NCBI RefSeq assembly: GCF_031458395.1
Contig: NZ_JAVDYJ010000001.1
Span: 1,984,001 to 2,048,000, forward strand
DNA from: Enteractinococcus fodinae
Lineage (GTDB): Bacteria > Actinomycetota > Actinomycetes > Actinomycetales > Micrococcaceae
Direction of reading: 5' to 3'
DNA: 64,000 nt
The notes under the pieces were generated by a model. The model ran no database searches and was not told where the DNA came from. It worked only from the letters and a program-made list of their open reading frames with translations. Made by a program: the position numbers and the translations under genes. This document shows positions 51,612 through 61,546 of this stretch, piece after piece (position 1 is the first letter of the stretch; the number at the start of each line of letters is the position of its first letter).

Positions 51612-51780
51612 CCGGGTCATTGTGACCAGGTAAATTGATTAGATGACCAGCGGTGTCCAGCAGCTGAATCGTCGGGAATCTAACAGCAGGTAAATCCTTC
51701 CAGTACGGGAAAATCCTGGCACAATTTAGATAGCCGGCCACCGCCGACAAGCAATGTTCTTTGGACAAGGAGTTGTCACC

Positions 51781-53610
51781 ATGTTGAAACGCCTCCACGA
51801 CGTCCTGCGACTTCGTACCTCGCCCGCGATCTTCTTTGGGTCTGCAGCGGTAATCATCCTGTTCGTGTTCCTGACGGTCACTTTCACCGAGTGGATGGAT
51901 TCAATCGTTTCTGCAGCGTCCGATTGGCTCTACACGAACCTGGGCTGGTTCTATATCCTCGGGGTCACGGTCTTCCTGCTGTTTTTGATCTTCATCGCGC
52001 TCAGCCGCTTTGGTCGGGTCAAACTCGGGGCTGACGATGAACCGCCAGAACACTCGGGACCGGCATGGTTCTCCATGCTCTTTGCCGCAGGCATCGGCAG
52101 TATCTTGATGTTCTGGGGGGTGGCAGAACCCGTCAGTCACTTCGGTGACCCCCCGCGTGGGCCTGACCTAGGTATCGAAGCCGGGACCGCTGAAGCAGCC
52201 AAAGATGCCATGAACTTCACGTTTTATCACTTCACCTTGCACACCTGGACAATCTTCGCCCTCCCAGCGCTGTGCTTTGCCTACTTTATTCACAAACGCA
52301 ACCTGCCGCCAAGAGTTAGTTCGATCTTCCAGCCCATTCTTGGCGAGCGGATTCACGGTCCGATTGGTAAGTTCATCGACATCGTGGCAATTATTGGGAC
52401 CGTGTTCGGTGTTGCGGTATCACTGGGTCTGGGCACACTACAAATCAACAGCGGTATCAACCGACTATTCGGGATTCCCGAGTCAGCCGTGTGGCAGCTC
52501 GTCATTATCGGTGTGGTCGGCGGAGTGTCGATGATTTCGGTCGCGCTGGGTCTTGACCGCGGCATCAAGCGGCTGTCGAATTTCAACATTGCCCTGGCCG
52601 TGGCCCTGCTCGTTTTCATCTTGGTAACCGGCTCGACGCTGATGGTCATTAGCGGCACGCTGGAATCGCTGGGCCGCTACGTTGTGAGTCTCCCCGAACT
52701 AGCCCTGTGGAATGACACCTTTGCCGACTCCGGCTGGCAGTCCTCCTGGACGGTCTTCTATTGGGCTTGGACTATTAGCTGGTCGCCCTTCGTGGGAATC
52801 TTTATCGCTCGAATTTCCAAGGGCCGCACCGTACGCCAGTTCGTCACAGGCGTTCTCGCGGTACCAGCTGGCTTCTCGGTGTTGTGGTTCGGCATTTTCG
52901 GGTACTCAGCGTTTGATATCGAGCTCAATGGTGAAGGCGGCCTGGTTGAAACGGTCGTAGAACAAGAAGACGTTCCCGGGGCGCTGTTTGCTTTCCTGGA
53001 ACATTTCCCGGCCACCATGGTGATCTCGATCATCGCGATCATCTTGGTCACCATCTTTTTCATTACCTCGGTCGACTCTGCAGCCCTGGTCACCGATACC
53101 ATGGCCAACGGACACGAGGACTACAATCCCCTGGGCCAACGGATCTTCTGGGCGGTATCTATCGGGCTGATTACCGCAACCCTGCTGGTCTTTTCCGGTG
53201 AGGGTGGTATCTCCGCTCTTGAACAGTTCGTGGTCCTGGTGGGCCTCCCGTTCTTCATCATGGCCTACTTCCAGATGTATGCGATCTATCGTGCACTGCG
53301 AGAAGACGCAAGCGAACTGCCACCCATGCGGACCCGGCGGTGGAAGAAAGTTCTCCCACCAGAAGAGATCGCGCGGCGAGAAGCAGACGGTGACGACTAC
53401 GATTACGGCGATGAAGAAGCTGTGGTAGAGCCCGAGGCAGCCGAAGCCGCACCGGTCATGCGGGATCCATATGAAGAGGATCGGGTGATCGGCCGAGCCG
53501 GCACACTGTCTGCACGAACCGGTTCAGCACCCATCCGTCGACCCAGCCTAACTCAGCCCACTCGCCCGCTCAACGACAAGCGCCGACGGCGCGATGAGGA
53601 CCAGACGTAG
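51781..53610 (+). CDS. BCCT-family transporter, copy 2
   Basis: A 609-residue paralogue of the preceding gene, with the same length and nearly the same motifs (AAGIGSILMFWGVAEPVSHF, WTVFYWAWTISWSPFVG, FFITSVDSAALVTDTMANG) and a similar charged tail. Differences are scattered, so the duplication is not recent, but the leader also keeps traces of common descent (CTTCCAGTAC in both). ATG with AAGGAG upstream. It may differ in substrate or osmotic set-point. Confidence 0.92.
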   Translation: MLKRLHDVLRLRTSPAIFFGSAAVIILFVFLTVTFTEWMDSIVSAASDWLYTNLGWFYILGVTVFLLFLIFIALSRFGRVKLGADDEPPEHSGPAWFSMLFAAGIGSILMFWGVAEPVSHFGDPPRGPDLGIEAGTAEAAKDAMNFTFYHFTLHTWTIFALPALCFAYFIHKRNLPPRVSSIFQPILGERIHGPIGKFIDIVAIIGTVFGVAVSLGLGTLQINSGINRLFGIPESAVWQLVIIGVVGGVSMISVALGLDRGIKRLSNFNIALAVALLVFILVTGSTLMVISGTLESLGRYVVSLPELALWNDTFADSGWQSSWTVFYWAWTISWSPFVGIFIARISKGRTVRQFVTGVLAVPAGFSVLWFGIFGYSAFDIELNGEGGLVETVVEQEDVPGALFAFLEHFPATMVISIIAIILVTIFFITSVDSAALVTDTMANGHEDYNPLGQRIFWAVSIGLITATLLVFSGEGGISALEQFVVLVGLPFFIMAYFQMYAIYRALREDASELPPMRTRRWKKVLPPEEIARREADGDDYDYGDEEAVVEPEAAEAAPVMRDPYEEDRVIGRAGTLSARTGSAPIRRPSLTQPTRPLNDKRRRRDEDQT

Positions 53611-53616
53611 GTCGAC

Positions 53617-54168
53617 TTAGCGGTCGTCGAGGGAGGGCAGTCGGCGGGCCAGGACCACATCTTTGGCGTTAGTCCCGCCGACATTGAACTCCCGGGTACC
53701 GATCTGTTGGAAGCCGAGGCGCTCGTAGAAGCTGATCGCACGCTGATTTGCTTGGTTGGTGCCCAGCCAGAGCCACTCGTGCTCGGTGGTGATGTAGTGC
53801 TCCAGCAGGTGCGACATGAGTTTCTGCGACACTCCGGCACCATGAAAGTCGGGGTCCACGTAGAACTTCGACAGCATCACGGAAGTAGCTGGCGGCAAAT
53901 CCTGGTGCAGCTGCGCGTTGGTGGGAATTTCCCCGTGGATACACACGCTGTAGCCCACCAGCATGGCCCCGTCGGTAGCAACGAGCACGTAGGTGTCCTC
54001 GTCGGCGATCCACCGACGAAAAACTTCGTCATTGAGCTCGTCTCGGATGAATTGCTGAATGGCTGCCTGGTCCATTTCTGGTGGGCAGGCCAGCGGGAAC
54101 GTGCGTGCCGCTAAGGGCACGAGTTCATGGCTATCGGTGGCTTTGGCTACACGGATTGAGAGGCTCAT
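53617..54168 (-). CDS. GNAT-family N-acetyltransferase
   Basis: A 183-residue acetyltransferase. The acetyl-CoA binding region is seen as VDPDFHGAGVSQKLMSHLLE (motif A, with G-x-G variant HGAGVSQKL) and LWLGTNQANQRAISFYERLG (motif B). The N-terminal region and substrate are unlike the well-known N-terminal or ribosomal acetyltransferases. It ends six bases from the convergent BCCT gene, with no hairpin between. Confidence 0.87.
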   Translation of the reverse strand: MSLSIRVAKATDSHELVPLAARTFPLACPPEMDQAAIQQFIRDELNDEVFRRWIADEDTYVLVATDGAMLVGYSVCIHGEIPTNAQLHQDLPPATSVMLSKFYVDPDFHGAGVSQKLMSHLLEHYITTEHEWLWLGTNQANQRAISFYERLGFQQIGTREFNVGGTNAKDVVLARRLPSLDDR

Positions 54169-54240
54169 AAATGCCTATTCTAAGCTGCGTTGCCGTACGC
54201 GTGGAAAATCAGCAATAGCGCAAGTTTAAGATGCGGGTGG

Positions 54241-54708
54241 TTACACCCCTCGGCCGGTAAACCAAGCGTGTAGGTCCTGCCGGAAGGCAAGAGCTAACAC
54301 CCATCCGGCGGCAATGACTTGTGCGAGACTCAGGGCTAACCCGACGGTATCGGTGGCTCCGGTGGCAAACACCCCGATGAGCCCTTGCACAGCGCCGAGT
54401 GCGGCGAGCACGGCCAGCACTATGGCAACCCAGCGCGCCCAGTTTTTGGATCTGCGGACCCAGAACCACGTGGCGCCGTAGACCAGGAGCACAATGATCA
54501 GCAGGGTCAGATAAGTGTTCTGCAATGCTGCCACCGTGGTGGTCGTACCATCACCCAGATCGATAATTGCATCTTGAGCGGCAGGCAAGAGCGTGACAAT
54601 AAAATTGATCGCCTGGGCGGCAACCATCAGCAATGCCAGGATGAGAAAAGCAGTCGTGAAGTTCTTGACGTTCGGCGGCTTTGCTTCCGGCGTGCGGGGT
54701 GTCGACAT
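54241..54708 (-). CDS. Integral membrane protein of unknown function
   Basis: A 155-residue protein with four helices (about 19-40, 63-83, 88-110, 120-140) and short loops, ending AFRQDLHAWFTGRG. The next gene upstream encodes a protein of the same layout, so they are likely paralogues or partners. The ATG at 54708 starts MSTPRTPEAKPPN; longer frames have no match. No family recognised. Confidence 0.7.
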   Translation of the reverse strand: MSTPRTPEAKPPNVKNFTTAFLILALLMVAAQAINFIVTLLPAAQDAIIDLGDGTTTTVAALQNTYLTLLIIVLLVYGATWFWVRRSKNWARWVAIVLAVLAALGAVQGLIGVFATGATDTVGLALSLAQVIAAGWVLALAFRQDLHAWFTGRGV

Positions 54709-54796
54709 GCAGGCTCTGGCTTTCTCTTGGTGCAGGGGACGGCGTATGAGACGTTCTTCCAGCCTAACGAAGACTCCGCCGGCCGGTATCTCGTGC

Positions 54797-55330
54797 TTAG
54801 CCTTGGAGCTCGCGATGCATGGCGAACCAACGCGCGGTATCTTTATCAAGAGCCTGGACGACCCACCACACGGTAATCAACACGATCACCCAGCTGATGA
54901 TCGTCTCGACAAAGACCAGGCCGGACAACTCGCCATAGGAAGTGGCAAATAGCAGCGTGTACGCCGCCGAGATCAGAAAGAGCACTGCCAGCACGAGGCC
55001 CAAGAACCGGGCCCAGCTGCGGTTCGCTCGCAGGCCCAGGCCGACCACCAAGAACAAGGCCGCGTTGATGGCGGCGAATATGATGAACGATACGGTTGCC
55101 GCAGTGAACATCGTGCCCAACATGTCTGGGGTCAGCGCTTCGAATTCGCCCGGTGGGAGGTAGTTCCGAAAGTACTCAGTAGCCCCCTGGGAGCGCATGG
55201 CTATGATGCTGATCACCGCTGACAGGGCGTGTAGGCCTAGTAGCGGCCAGACCAGTGACTTCGTCAGTTGCACCGAGCGGGGCGCGACGTCCAACGACGA
55301 TGGATCGTTCGGTGGGGTGGCTTGCGTCAT
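54797..55330 (-). CDS. Integral membrane protein of unknown function
   Basis: A 177-residue protein with four helices (about 26-45, 75-98, 104-128, 135-158) and a cytoplasmic Pro/Ser N-terminus. Like the product of the next gene it has a third-helix motif ANRSWARFLGLVLAVLFL against RSKNWARWVAIVLAVLAAL, so the two share ancestry. Start ATG. It lies downstream of trpS but after a hairpin. Confidence 0.72.
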   Translation of the reverse strand: MTQATPPNDPSSLDVAPRSVQLTKSLVWPLLGLHALSAVISIIAMRSQGATEYFRNYLPPGEFEALTPDMLGTMFTAATVSFIIFAAINAALFLVVGLGLRANRSWARFLGLVLAVLFLISAAYTLLFATSYGELSGLVFVETIISWVIVLITVWWVVQALDKDTARWFAMHRELQG

Positions 55331-55379
55331 GGCTTCCTCATCTGCGCGATCTTTGCCGTTGCGCTCGGGGTTAAAGACA

Positions 55380-55408
55380 GCCGCCTGGCTGTGGGGCAGC
55401 CAGGCGGC
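55380..55408 (-). terminator. Hairpin terminator after trpS
   Basis: Twelve-base arms (GCCGCCTGGCTG) around TGGGG, 12 bases beyond the trpS stop. Confidence 0.78.
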
Positions 55409-55420
55409 GAAGAGAAGGTG

Positions 55421-56503
55421 TCAGTGGGCCAACGGGAGGAAACCGGACTTTCGGTAGACCTCTTCCAACACGGGGGCTGCGACACTTCGAGCTTTGGCTG
55501 CACCCACCGCGAGAATCCTGTCGAGCTCCGCTGGATCATCGAGGAGTTCCAGTGCCCGAGTACGGATCGGCGCCAGGCGTTCGGTTACGGCCTCGGCCAG
55601 ATCGACTTTCAGGTGCCCGTACATTTTACCTTCATAGGCTGCCACGAGATCATCCACCGTCTGGTCGGTGACCGAGGCGTAGATGTCCAGCAGATTCGAT
55701 ACACCGGGTTTGTTCTGGCGGTCATACGCGATCTCGGTGCCAGTATCAGTGACTGCTGATTTAATGCGTTTTGCGGTGACCTTGGGTTCATCCAAGATAT
55801 TGATCAGCCCGTTGGGTGAACTCGCCGATTTCGACATTTTGGCCGTGGGGTCTTGCAGATCGTAGATTCGAGCACCGGTTTCCGGGTAGAACCCGACGGG
55901 TACGACGAAGGTTTCCCCGAAGCGGTGGTTGAACCGCTGGGCCAACGTGCGGGTCAGTTCGATGTGCTGGCGCTGGTCGTCGCCCACCGGGACGCCGTGG
56001 GGCTGGTAGAGCAGAATATCGGCGGCCATGAGCATCGGGTAGGTAAACAGGCCAACCCCTGCTGCGTCAACGCCTTCTCGCGCTGATTTGTCTTTGAACT
56101 GCGTCATTCGGGACGCTTCGCCCATCCCGGTCAAACACGTCAGAATCCAGGTCAGCTGGGTGTGTTCCGGAATGTGTGACTGCACAAAGAGCGTGGAGCG
56201 TTCCGGATCGATACCAGCGGCGATGTACTGGGCGGCAGCCACCCGGGTCCGTTTGGTCAGATCCTCGGGATCCTGTGGCACGGTAATCGCATGCAAATCC
56301 GGGATGAAGTAGAACGCTTCGAAGTCTTCTTGTACCTTCACCCAGTTCACCAACGCACCCAGGTAGTTACCTAAGTGCAGAGAGTCCGCGGATGGTTGCA
56401 TACCGGACAGCACGCGCGGATGTGCCGCAGCTGAGGTCAGGTGTGCGGTTTTGGTCAGATCCGTGGCGAGGATATCGGCCGGTGTTGGTTGGCTGGTAGA
56501 CAC
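55421..56503 (-). CDS. trpS: Tryptophanyl-tRNA synthetase
   Basis: A 360-residue class I synthetase. The HIGH-like motif is [15 protein letters not shown] (about 40-54), KMSKS is present as [12 protein letters not shown], and [17 protein letters not shown] carries the Trp/adenylate pocket. It charges tRNA-Trp. GTG start with AAAGG seven bases upstream. It follows the exonuclease gene by 12 bases. Confidence 0.96.
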   Translation of the reverse strand: MSTSQPTPADILATDLTKTAHLTSAAAHPRVLSGMQPSADSLHLGNYLGALVNWVKVQEDFEAFYFIPDLHAITVPQDPEDLTKRTRVAAAQYIAAGIDPERSTLFVQSHIPEHTQLTWILTCLTGMGEASRMTQFKDKSAREGVDAAGVGLFTYPMLMAADILLYQPHGVPVGDDQRQHIELTRTLAQRFNHRFGETFVVPVGFYPETGARIYDLQDPTAKMSKSASSPNGLINILDEPKVTAKRIKSAVTDTGTEIAYDRQNKPGVSNLLDIYASVTDQTVDDLVAAYEGKMYGHLKVDLAEAVTERLAPIRTRALELLDDPAELDRILAVGAAKARSVAAPVLEEVYRKSGFLPLAH

Positions 56504-56515
56504 GAACGAGCCTTT

Positions 56516-57370
56516 CTAGAACTGGTAGTCGACCACAAGCGGTGAGTGGTCTGAGAAACGTTTGTCATACGACGGTGCGCGGTCCACCACGGCTTTGGTG
56601 ACTTTATGTGCCAGTGGTGGGGTCGCGGCTTGATAGTCGATGCGCCAACCGGCATCGTTATCAAATGCTTTGCCGCGGTATGACCACCAGGTGTAGGGGC
56701 CTGGAACGTTACCTGCTACGCAACGGCCAACATCGACCCAGTTGAGCTCATCTGGTGAAAAGAATTTATCGAAATAGGCACGTTCTTCGGGCAGGAAACC
56801 CGCATTTTTGACGTTGCCTTTCCAGTTTTTGATATCTAACTCGGTGTGCCCGACGTTGAGGTCACCGGTGATGACCGACTGGTTATTGCGGGCTTTCATG
56901 GCGGGAAGATAGTCCACCATGGCATCAAGGAACTCATATTTGTCATCTTGGCGAGGTGTATCGACCTCCCCGGAGTGCACGTACACGCTGGCCACGGAGA
57001 GCTGCGAGCCATCCGGGGTGTTGAAATCAGCTTCGACCCACCGGCCCGAGTCGTTAATACCGTCAGCTAACCCAGTGCGAGTCTCCAGGGGTTTCAACCG
57101 AGAGGCAATTGCCACCCCGGCACGGCCCTTGGCTTCTGCTTCGTCAGCGTGAATGTAGACCGATTCCCATTCATCCCCAACGATCTCGGTCAGTAGCTTG
57201 GTCAGAATATCTTCTGGTGCGCGAACTTCTTGCAGCGTGATGATGTCAATATTCCGACCGGCAAACCATGATGCCATGTCGCGCTTATGGGCGGCGCGGA
57301 TGCCGTTGACGTTCACTGTTGCTACACGAAGAGTATTGTCAGCCTTTGGATCAGCAGCGTTAGAGTGCAT
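56516..57370 (-). CDS. xth: Exodeoxyribonuclease III / AP endonuclease
   Basis: A 284-residue EEP-fold nuclease. Motifs: VATVNVNGIRAAHKRD (Asn), IITLQEVRAPED (metal Glu), VYVHSGE, VITGDLNVGHTELDIKNWKG (catalytic Asp-Asn), and KRFSDHSPLVVDYQF (Asp-His). It cuts at abasic sites and trims 3' ends in base-excision repair. Start ATG eight bases after the stop of the gene upstream. Confidence 0.94.
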   Translation of the reverse strand: MHSNAADPKADNTLRVATVNVNGIRAAHKRDMASWFAGRNIDIITLQEVRAPEDILTKLLTEIVGDEWESVYIHADEAEAKGRAGVAIASRLKPLETRTGLADGINDSGRWVEADFNTPDGSQLSVASVYVHSGEVDTPRQDDKYEFLDAMVDYLPAMKARNNQSVITGDLNVGHTELDIKNWKGNVKNAGFLPEERAYFDKFFSPDELNWVDVGRCVAGNVPGPYTWWSYRGKAFDNDAGWRIDYQAATPPLAHKVTKAVVDRAPSYDKRFSDHSPLVVDYQF

Positions 57371-57378
57371 AGTTCTTT

Positions 57379-57909
57379 CTAGTTAATGATGTCGCCAGTG
57401 ATGGTGTTATTCCCGTTGTCAGTATCCGGTTTGGCTTTTTTCTTATGCCGGTCCGGGTTGATCATGTCACGGGCGTTATGTGCGGTCATCTCGATCGTAT
57501 CCAAGGCCCGGTCGATCATTTCAAAGTCGGCCTGGTCCACACCTTTAGCCAGTTCCTCGGTAATGACGCGTTTTTGAACTTCGACGATTTTCAACGAGTG
57601 ATCGACTTTGGTGTCACGCATTGGATCGGTGGCATCAACCACGGTACCGCTGGCAGAGGATGCAGCGAGATTTGATCGAAAGTCTTGTGCGGTTTTGTGC
57701 ACGGCGCGGGCACCGCGGCTGACCATGATGAGAGAGATGGTCGATAAGATGAGCCAACCACCGGCGATGACGACGACCATCCAGCCGATGATGTCATTCT
57801 GGTTGGCCGCAAAGATGACTGCCACGATAAAGGCGATGATGACAACCAGCAGCACGACATTGGTCAGTCGTAGGCCGCGGCGGTGTGATGAGGATTCGAT
57901 GGACTGCAT
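57379..57909 (-). CDS. Membrane protein with cytoplasmic C-terminal domain, unknown function
   Basis: A 176-residue protein with two helices near the N-terminus (about 15-35 and 40-63) and a soluble domain that begins SRGARAVHKTAQDFRSNLA and ends with a Lys/Asp-rich tail (RHKKKAKPDTDNG). Helical, possibly coiled-coil character between 100 and 150. It starts the xth-trpS operon. No family recognised. Confidence 0.7.
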   Translation of the reverse strand: MQSIESSSHRRGLRLTNVVLLVVIIAFIVAVIFAANQNDIIGWMVVVIAGGWLILSTISLIMVSRGARAVHKTAQDFRSNLAASSASGTVVDATDPMRDTKVDHSLKIVEVQKRVITEELAKGVDQADFEMIDRALDTIEMTAHNARDMINPDRHKKKAKPDTDNGNNTITGDIIN

Positions 57910-57980
57910 AGCTTCTAGTATCTCGTATTTCTGGAGGTGGTTCCCAATTGGTCACCGACATTATCCCGTGCGCTAACACG

Positions 57981-58020
57981 CCCATCCCCTGACCAGTGGG
58001 TGTACCGATCAGGGGATGGG
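57981..58020 (-). terminator. Hairpin terminator after folD
   Basis: Twelve-base arms (CCCATCCCCTGA) with a 16-base loop, 23 bases beyond the folD stop. Confidence 0.75.
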
Positions 58021-58043
58021 CGGCATCGCGTAGGTTTTGGCCG

Positions 58044-58931
58044 TTAGGAGGCCTTGGCGGCCTGTTGCTCTGCGATTTCTACCACATTGGCCACGAGTTC
58101 TACTCGAGTCATCGGACCAACACCACCGGGGTTCGGTGACATCGCCGAGGCCACATCGGCAACATCCGGGGCGACATCTCCCACAATACGGGTCTTGCCG
58201 TCTTCTTTGGTTTCACGGCTGACGCCCACATCGAGGATGACCACGCCGTCTTTGACCATGTCTTTGGTGACCATGCCGGGGTTGCCTGCGGCAGCGATGA
58301 TGATATCTGCCTGACCGATGAGTTCTTCCATGTTGGTGGTACCCGTGTGGGCTGCAATGACGGTGGCGTTGACGTCACGCCGGGTGAACAGCAGCGTCGC
58401 TGGTCGCCCGATGGTGATCCCGCGGCCGATGACCAGCACGGTCTTGCCTTTGGTGTCGATATCGTAGGTCCGCAGCAGGGTCAGGCAGCCCTTTGGTGTG
58501 CACGGCAGCGGCCAGGTGACTTCCCCGCCGGCGGAGGCCACGAGGCGACCGAGGTTCAGTGGATGCAGACCGTCGGCGTCTTTGGCCGGATCAATTGCTT
58601 CTAGCACCGTGTCGGTGTCGATGTGTTTGGGCAGCGGCAACTGGACGATGTACCCGGTGCATTCTGGGTTGTTATTGAGTTCTTCGATGACTTCTAAGAC
58701 TTCATCTTGGCTCGCGGTTTCGGGCAGTTCGCGATGCAGCGAGGTAATGCCAACCTCTTCCATATCGCGGATCTTGGCGCCGACATAGGACTGGGATCCT
58801 GCATCAGTTCCGACCAGCACGGTACCCAGACCCGGTGTAATGCCCTGCTCTTTGAGTTTGGCCACTCGTTCGGCGAGGTCTTCTTTCATCTGGGCCGCGG
58901 TAGCACGGCCATCTAATTTCAGTGCAGTCAT
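58044..58931 (-). CDS. folD: Bifunctional methylene-THF dehydrogenase / methenyl-THF cyclohydrolase
   Basis: A 295-residue one-carbon enzyme. It has [14 protein letters not shown] with the catalytic Lys, [13 protein letters not shown] (about 88-100), [16 protein letters not shown] (NADP site; usually GRSxxVGxP) and [11 protein letters not shown] near the C-terminus. It links 5,10-methylene-THF and 10-formyl-THF. Start ATG. glyA, which supplies its substrate, lies upstream but behind a hairpin. Confidence 0.95.
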   Translation of the reverse strand: MTALKLDGRATAAQMKEDLAERVAKLKEQGITPGLGTVLVGTDAGSQSYVGAKIRDMEEVGITSLHRELPETASQDEVLEVIEELNNNPECTGYIVQLPLPKHIDTDTVLEAIDPAKDADGLHPLNLGRLVASAGGEVTWPLPCTPKGCLTLLRTYDIDTKGKTVLVIGRGITIGRPATLLFTRRDVNATVIAAHTGTTNMEELIGQADIIIAAAGNPGMVTKDMVKDGVVILDVGVSRETKEDGKTRIVGDVAPDVADVASAMSPNPGGVGPMTRVELVANVVEIAEQQAAKAS

Positions 58932-58978
58932 GTGGTGGCGACGTCCTTGTCTGATAACTTCAATTGCTCATTAACCCA

Positions 58979-59019
58979 CGTCCGGGCCCACCAACTTAGT
59001 GTAGTAGTGGGCCCGGACG
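58979..59019 (-). terminator. Hairpin terminator after glyA
   Basis: Thirteen-base arms (CGTCCGGGCCCAC) with a 15-base loop, 30 bases beyond the glyA stop. Confidence 0.78.
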
Positions 59020-59048
59020 GTGTCATTAGTCAGTCGGCAACCGGTTGT

Positions 59049-60329
59049 TTACCAGTTTTCGTATCCCTCGTAAAGCGGGAAGTCGTCAGCAAGTTTTTCG
59101 GTGCGAGCTCGCAGCGCCTCAACGTTTGGGTTTGGTTTCAAGGCTTGGGCGATCACGTCGGCGACTTCGGTGAACTCTTCGGCACCGAAGCCACGGGTGG
59201 CCAGCGCTGGAGTACCGATCCGCAAACCGGAGGTCGTCATCGGTGGGCGCGGATCCCACGGGACCGAGTTGCGGTTGACCGTAATGCCGACTTCGTCCAG
59301 GATGTTTTCGCCCTGTTTGCCGTCGAGTTCCGAGTTGCGCAGATCAACTAGCACCAGGTGCACGTCGGTGCCACCGGTGAGCACCGAAACGCCGTGGTCG
59401 GCAACGTCTTTTGCGGTCAGTCGTTCGGCCAGAATCTTGGCGCCTTCCAGCGTGCGCTGTTGGCGCTGTTTGAACTCTTCCGAAGCAGCAAGTTTGAATG
59501 CGACGGCTTTTCCTGCGATCGCGTGCATCAGCGGTCCACCCTGTTGGCCTGGGAAAACGCGCGAGTTAATTTTCTTGCCGTATTGTTCCTTGGCCAGGAT
59601 GAAGCCGGAGCGTGGACCGGCCAGAGTTTTGTGCACCGTGGAGGAGACGACATCGGCGTGTGGGACCGGGTTCGGGTGCAGGCCTGCGGCAACCAGCCCG
59701 GCGAAGTGTGCCATATCAACCCAGAGTTTGGCACCGGCTTCTTCGGCGATGGAAGCAAAGGCTTCGAAGTCCAGTTGCCGCGGGTATGCGGACCAGCCGG
59801 CCACAATGACCTCTGGGCGTTCGGCCAGGGCTTGTTCGCGGACTTTGTCCATATCGATCCGGAAGGTTTCCCGGTCGACTTCATAGGCGACAATGTTGTG
59901 GCGCCGACCCGAGAAGTTCAGTGGCATCCCGTGGGTCAGGTGCCCGCCGTGATCCAAAGACAGTCCCATCAGGGTGTCACCGGGTTCCATGAGCGCTTCC
60001 ATGACCGCCACGTTGGCCTGGGCGCCGGCGTGTGGCTGCACGTTGGCGTATTCGCCCCCAAAGAGTGCTTTGGCACGTTCGATCGCCAGATTTTCGGCGA
60101 CATCAACGTGCTCGCATCCACCGTAGTATCGACGACCCGGGTACCCTTCGGCGTATTTATTAGTCAACACCGACCCTTGGGTTTCAAGAATTGCCCGGGG
60201 AACAAAGTTCTCCGAGGCAATCATTTCCAAGCTGTTGCGCTGGCGGCCTAGTTCAAGCCCCAGCACTTCGGCAATTTCCGGGTCAACTTCTGCCAACGGG
60301 GCATTGTTGACGTTTGCTATTTCAGACAT
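59049..60329 (-). CDS. glyA: Serine hydroxymethyltransferase
   Basis: A 426-residue PLP enzyme that splits serine to glycine and gives 5,10-methylene-THF. The PLP lysine is in [28 protein letters not shown] near residue 36 and [15 protein letters not shown] are also typical. The ATG at 60329 has CAGGAG upstream; an in-frame ATG at 60371 has none. The upstream region has a small inverted repeat (60402-60419). Confidence 0.97.
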   Translation of the reverse strand: MSEIANVNNAPLAEVDPEIAEVLGLELGRQRNSLEMIASENFVPRAILETQGSVLTNKYAEGYPGRRYYGGCEHVDVAENLAIERAKALFGGEYANVQPHAGAQANVAVMEALMEPGDTLMGLSLDHGGHLTHGMPLNFSGRRHNIVAYEVDRETFRIDMDKVREQALAERPEVIVAGWSAYPRQLDFEAFASIAEEAGAKLWVDMAHFAGLVAAGLHPNPVPHADVVSSTVHKTLAGPRSGFILAKEQYGKKINSRVFPGQQGGPLMHAIAGKAVAFKLAASEEFKQRQQRTLEGAKILAERLTAKDVADHGVSVLTGGTDVHLVLVDLRNSELDGKQGENILDEVGITVNRNSVPWDPRPPMTTSGLRIGTPALATRGFGAEEFTEVADVIAQALKPNPNVEALRARTEKLADDFPLYEGYENW

Positions 60330-60401
60330 CGCACTCCTGGTGAAAAAATTCTCTACGACTTCATACATCATAGTGCGTCACTACGCCGACGACGTGCAGT
60401 T

Positions 60402-60419
60402 GTTGCAAAGCACTGCAAC
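60402..60419. promoter_or_regulatory. Small inverted repeat upstream of glyA
   Basis: GTTGCA-AAGCAC-TGCAAC has perfect 6-base arms, 73 bases before the glyA start. It looks like an operator; the regulator is unknown. I found no glycine, THF or ZTP riboswitch core in the 200-base leader. Confidence 0.35.
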
Positions 60420-60557
60420 GAGTATGCGACGAACGGTTGCTGGCCCGTTCACAGAGACGCGTGGCGAAAGACCAAGTCACCCTGCGTGCGCAAGACTTTG
60501 ATGCCCGCCAATCACGCTGGGGGCTTGGGCCACAGACTTCAACCGCGGTTGCGGATA

Positions 60558-61052
60558 TCAGTTGTGGATTCCCGACACCGCCGGGGTATTGCGTGCCGGG
60601 ATAAAGCGCAGGATAGCCACGACCAACAGCAATGCGGTCATTCCGATCGTGGCAGAACTCAGGGCCCCGGCTTCGAGCGCCTGCCACCAGCCACCCTCTT
60701 GAGTCGGATCATTGAGCTCGACGGGCATGACGACCTCGGGGGTCACCGTAACCATCTGCCACCCTATGACCGCAAGAAGAGCCACTCCACCCACCAATGG
60801 CGGGATCCCCGAAGCGCCGGATACGCTGCGACGTTGTGCTAGGAAGAGCCACGCCACAAGACCAAACACAATAAACAACGCGAGAAGCTCACCATAGGCG
60901 GTCTCTGGAGTCGTCACACTGAGCGGCTCCAAATCCCAAGTCAGGTTGAGCCCCAGTGCCAACATTGCGGCACGAAACTCAAGGTATCCGACAATAAATA
61001 CGAACAATAGAACAAGACTGAGTGCAACAATGCTTCGCCATATCAAAGACAT
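60558..61052 (-). CDS. Integral membrane protein of unknown function
   Basis: A 164-residue protein with four helices (about 5-27, 50-70, 80-100 and 133-153) and an extracytoplasmic loop EVVMPVELNDPTQEGGWWQA. The ATG at 61052 has GAGGGGG upstream; longer frames have no such site. No family recognised. It is transcribed towards glyA. Confidence 0.7.
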   Translation of the reverse strand: MSLIWRSIVALSLVLLFVFIVGYLEFRAAMLALGLNLTWDLEPLSVTTPETAYGELLALFIVFGLVAWLFLAQRRSVSGASGIPPLVGGVALLAVIGWQMVTVTPEVVMPVELNDPTQEGGWWQALEAGALSSATIGMTALLLVVAILRFIPARNTPAVSGIHN

Positions 61053-61546
61053 ACAAATTCCCCCTCGAGACCTTTGCTCCAGGGTAGAGGCCCTCAACCG
61101 GGGTATCAAGTCCCTGTAAGGTTGTTGTTCGTAACGTTATATGTGGTGACTGTCGGTTCGCCGACACGAGATTACCTGCCAGCGCGCTTGCAAACCCGGA
61201 TGAAGATCCGGAGAACCAAGACCACGGTCAGTATCAAGCACAGGTTCCCTGACTGAGTTCTAGCAAGTACCCCGACGACGTCAGTGACGCTCCCAGCGCC
61301 TGAAGTCCAATAGACACGAAACTCAATAACATTTTTAGGTGCCAAGCCCCACCGGTGGGCAGACGATAATACGGCCAATCCAACACGAACCCCCGCTGCA
61401 GTAACTCTCTAGGCAATGCACGCCGCTGCACAATGGGCAGGTCAAAGACGACCTAGCGGAAGCTGCGCTTCTTATCAGACCGCTAGCCGTCCAACTTGGA
61501 GAGCAGGGTCTTATAGTAAAGGCATCGATTCAACTATCCTGCCTTT
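61053..61546. other. Gene-free stretch between divergent genes
   Basis: About 490 bases with promoters of the leftward membrane protein and rightward monooxygenase. Minus-strand frames near 61172-61430 contain a hydrophobic run (LCLILTVVLVLRIF) and could be a frameshifted small membrane gene, but there is no ribosome site. Nothing else seen. Confidence 0.35.

Noticed and set aside
60330-60557. Glycine, THF or ZTP riboswitch upstream of glyA
   Set aside because: The conserved cores of these RNAs were looked for on the minus strand and not found.
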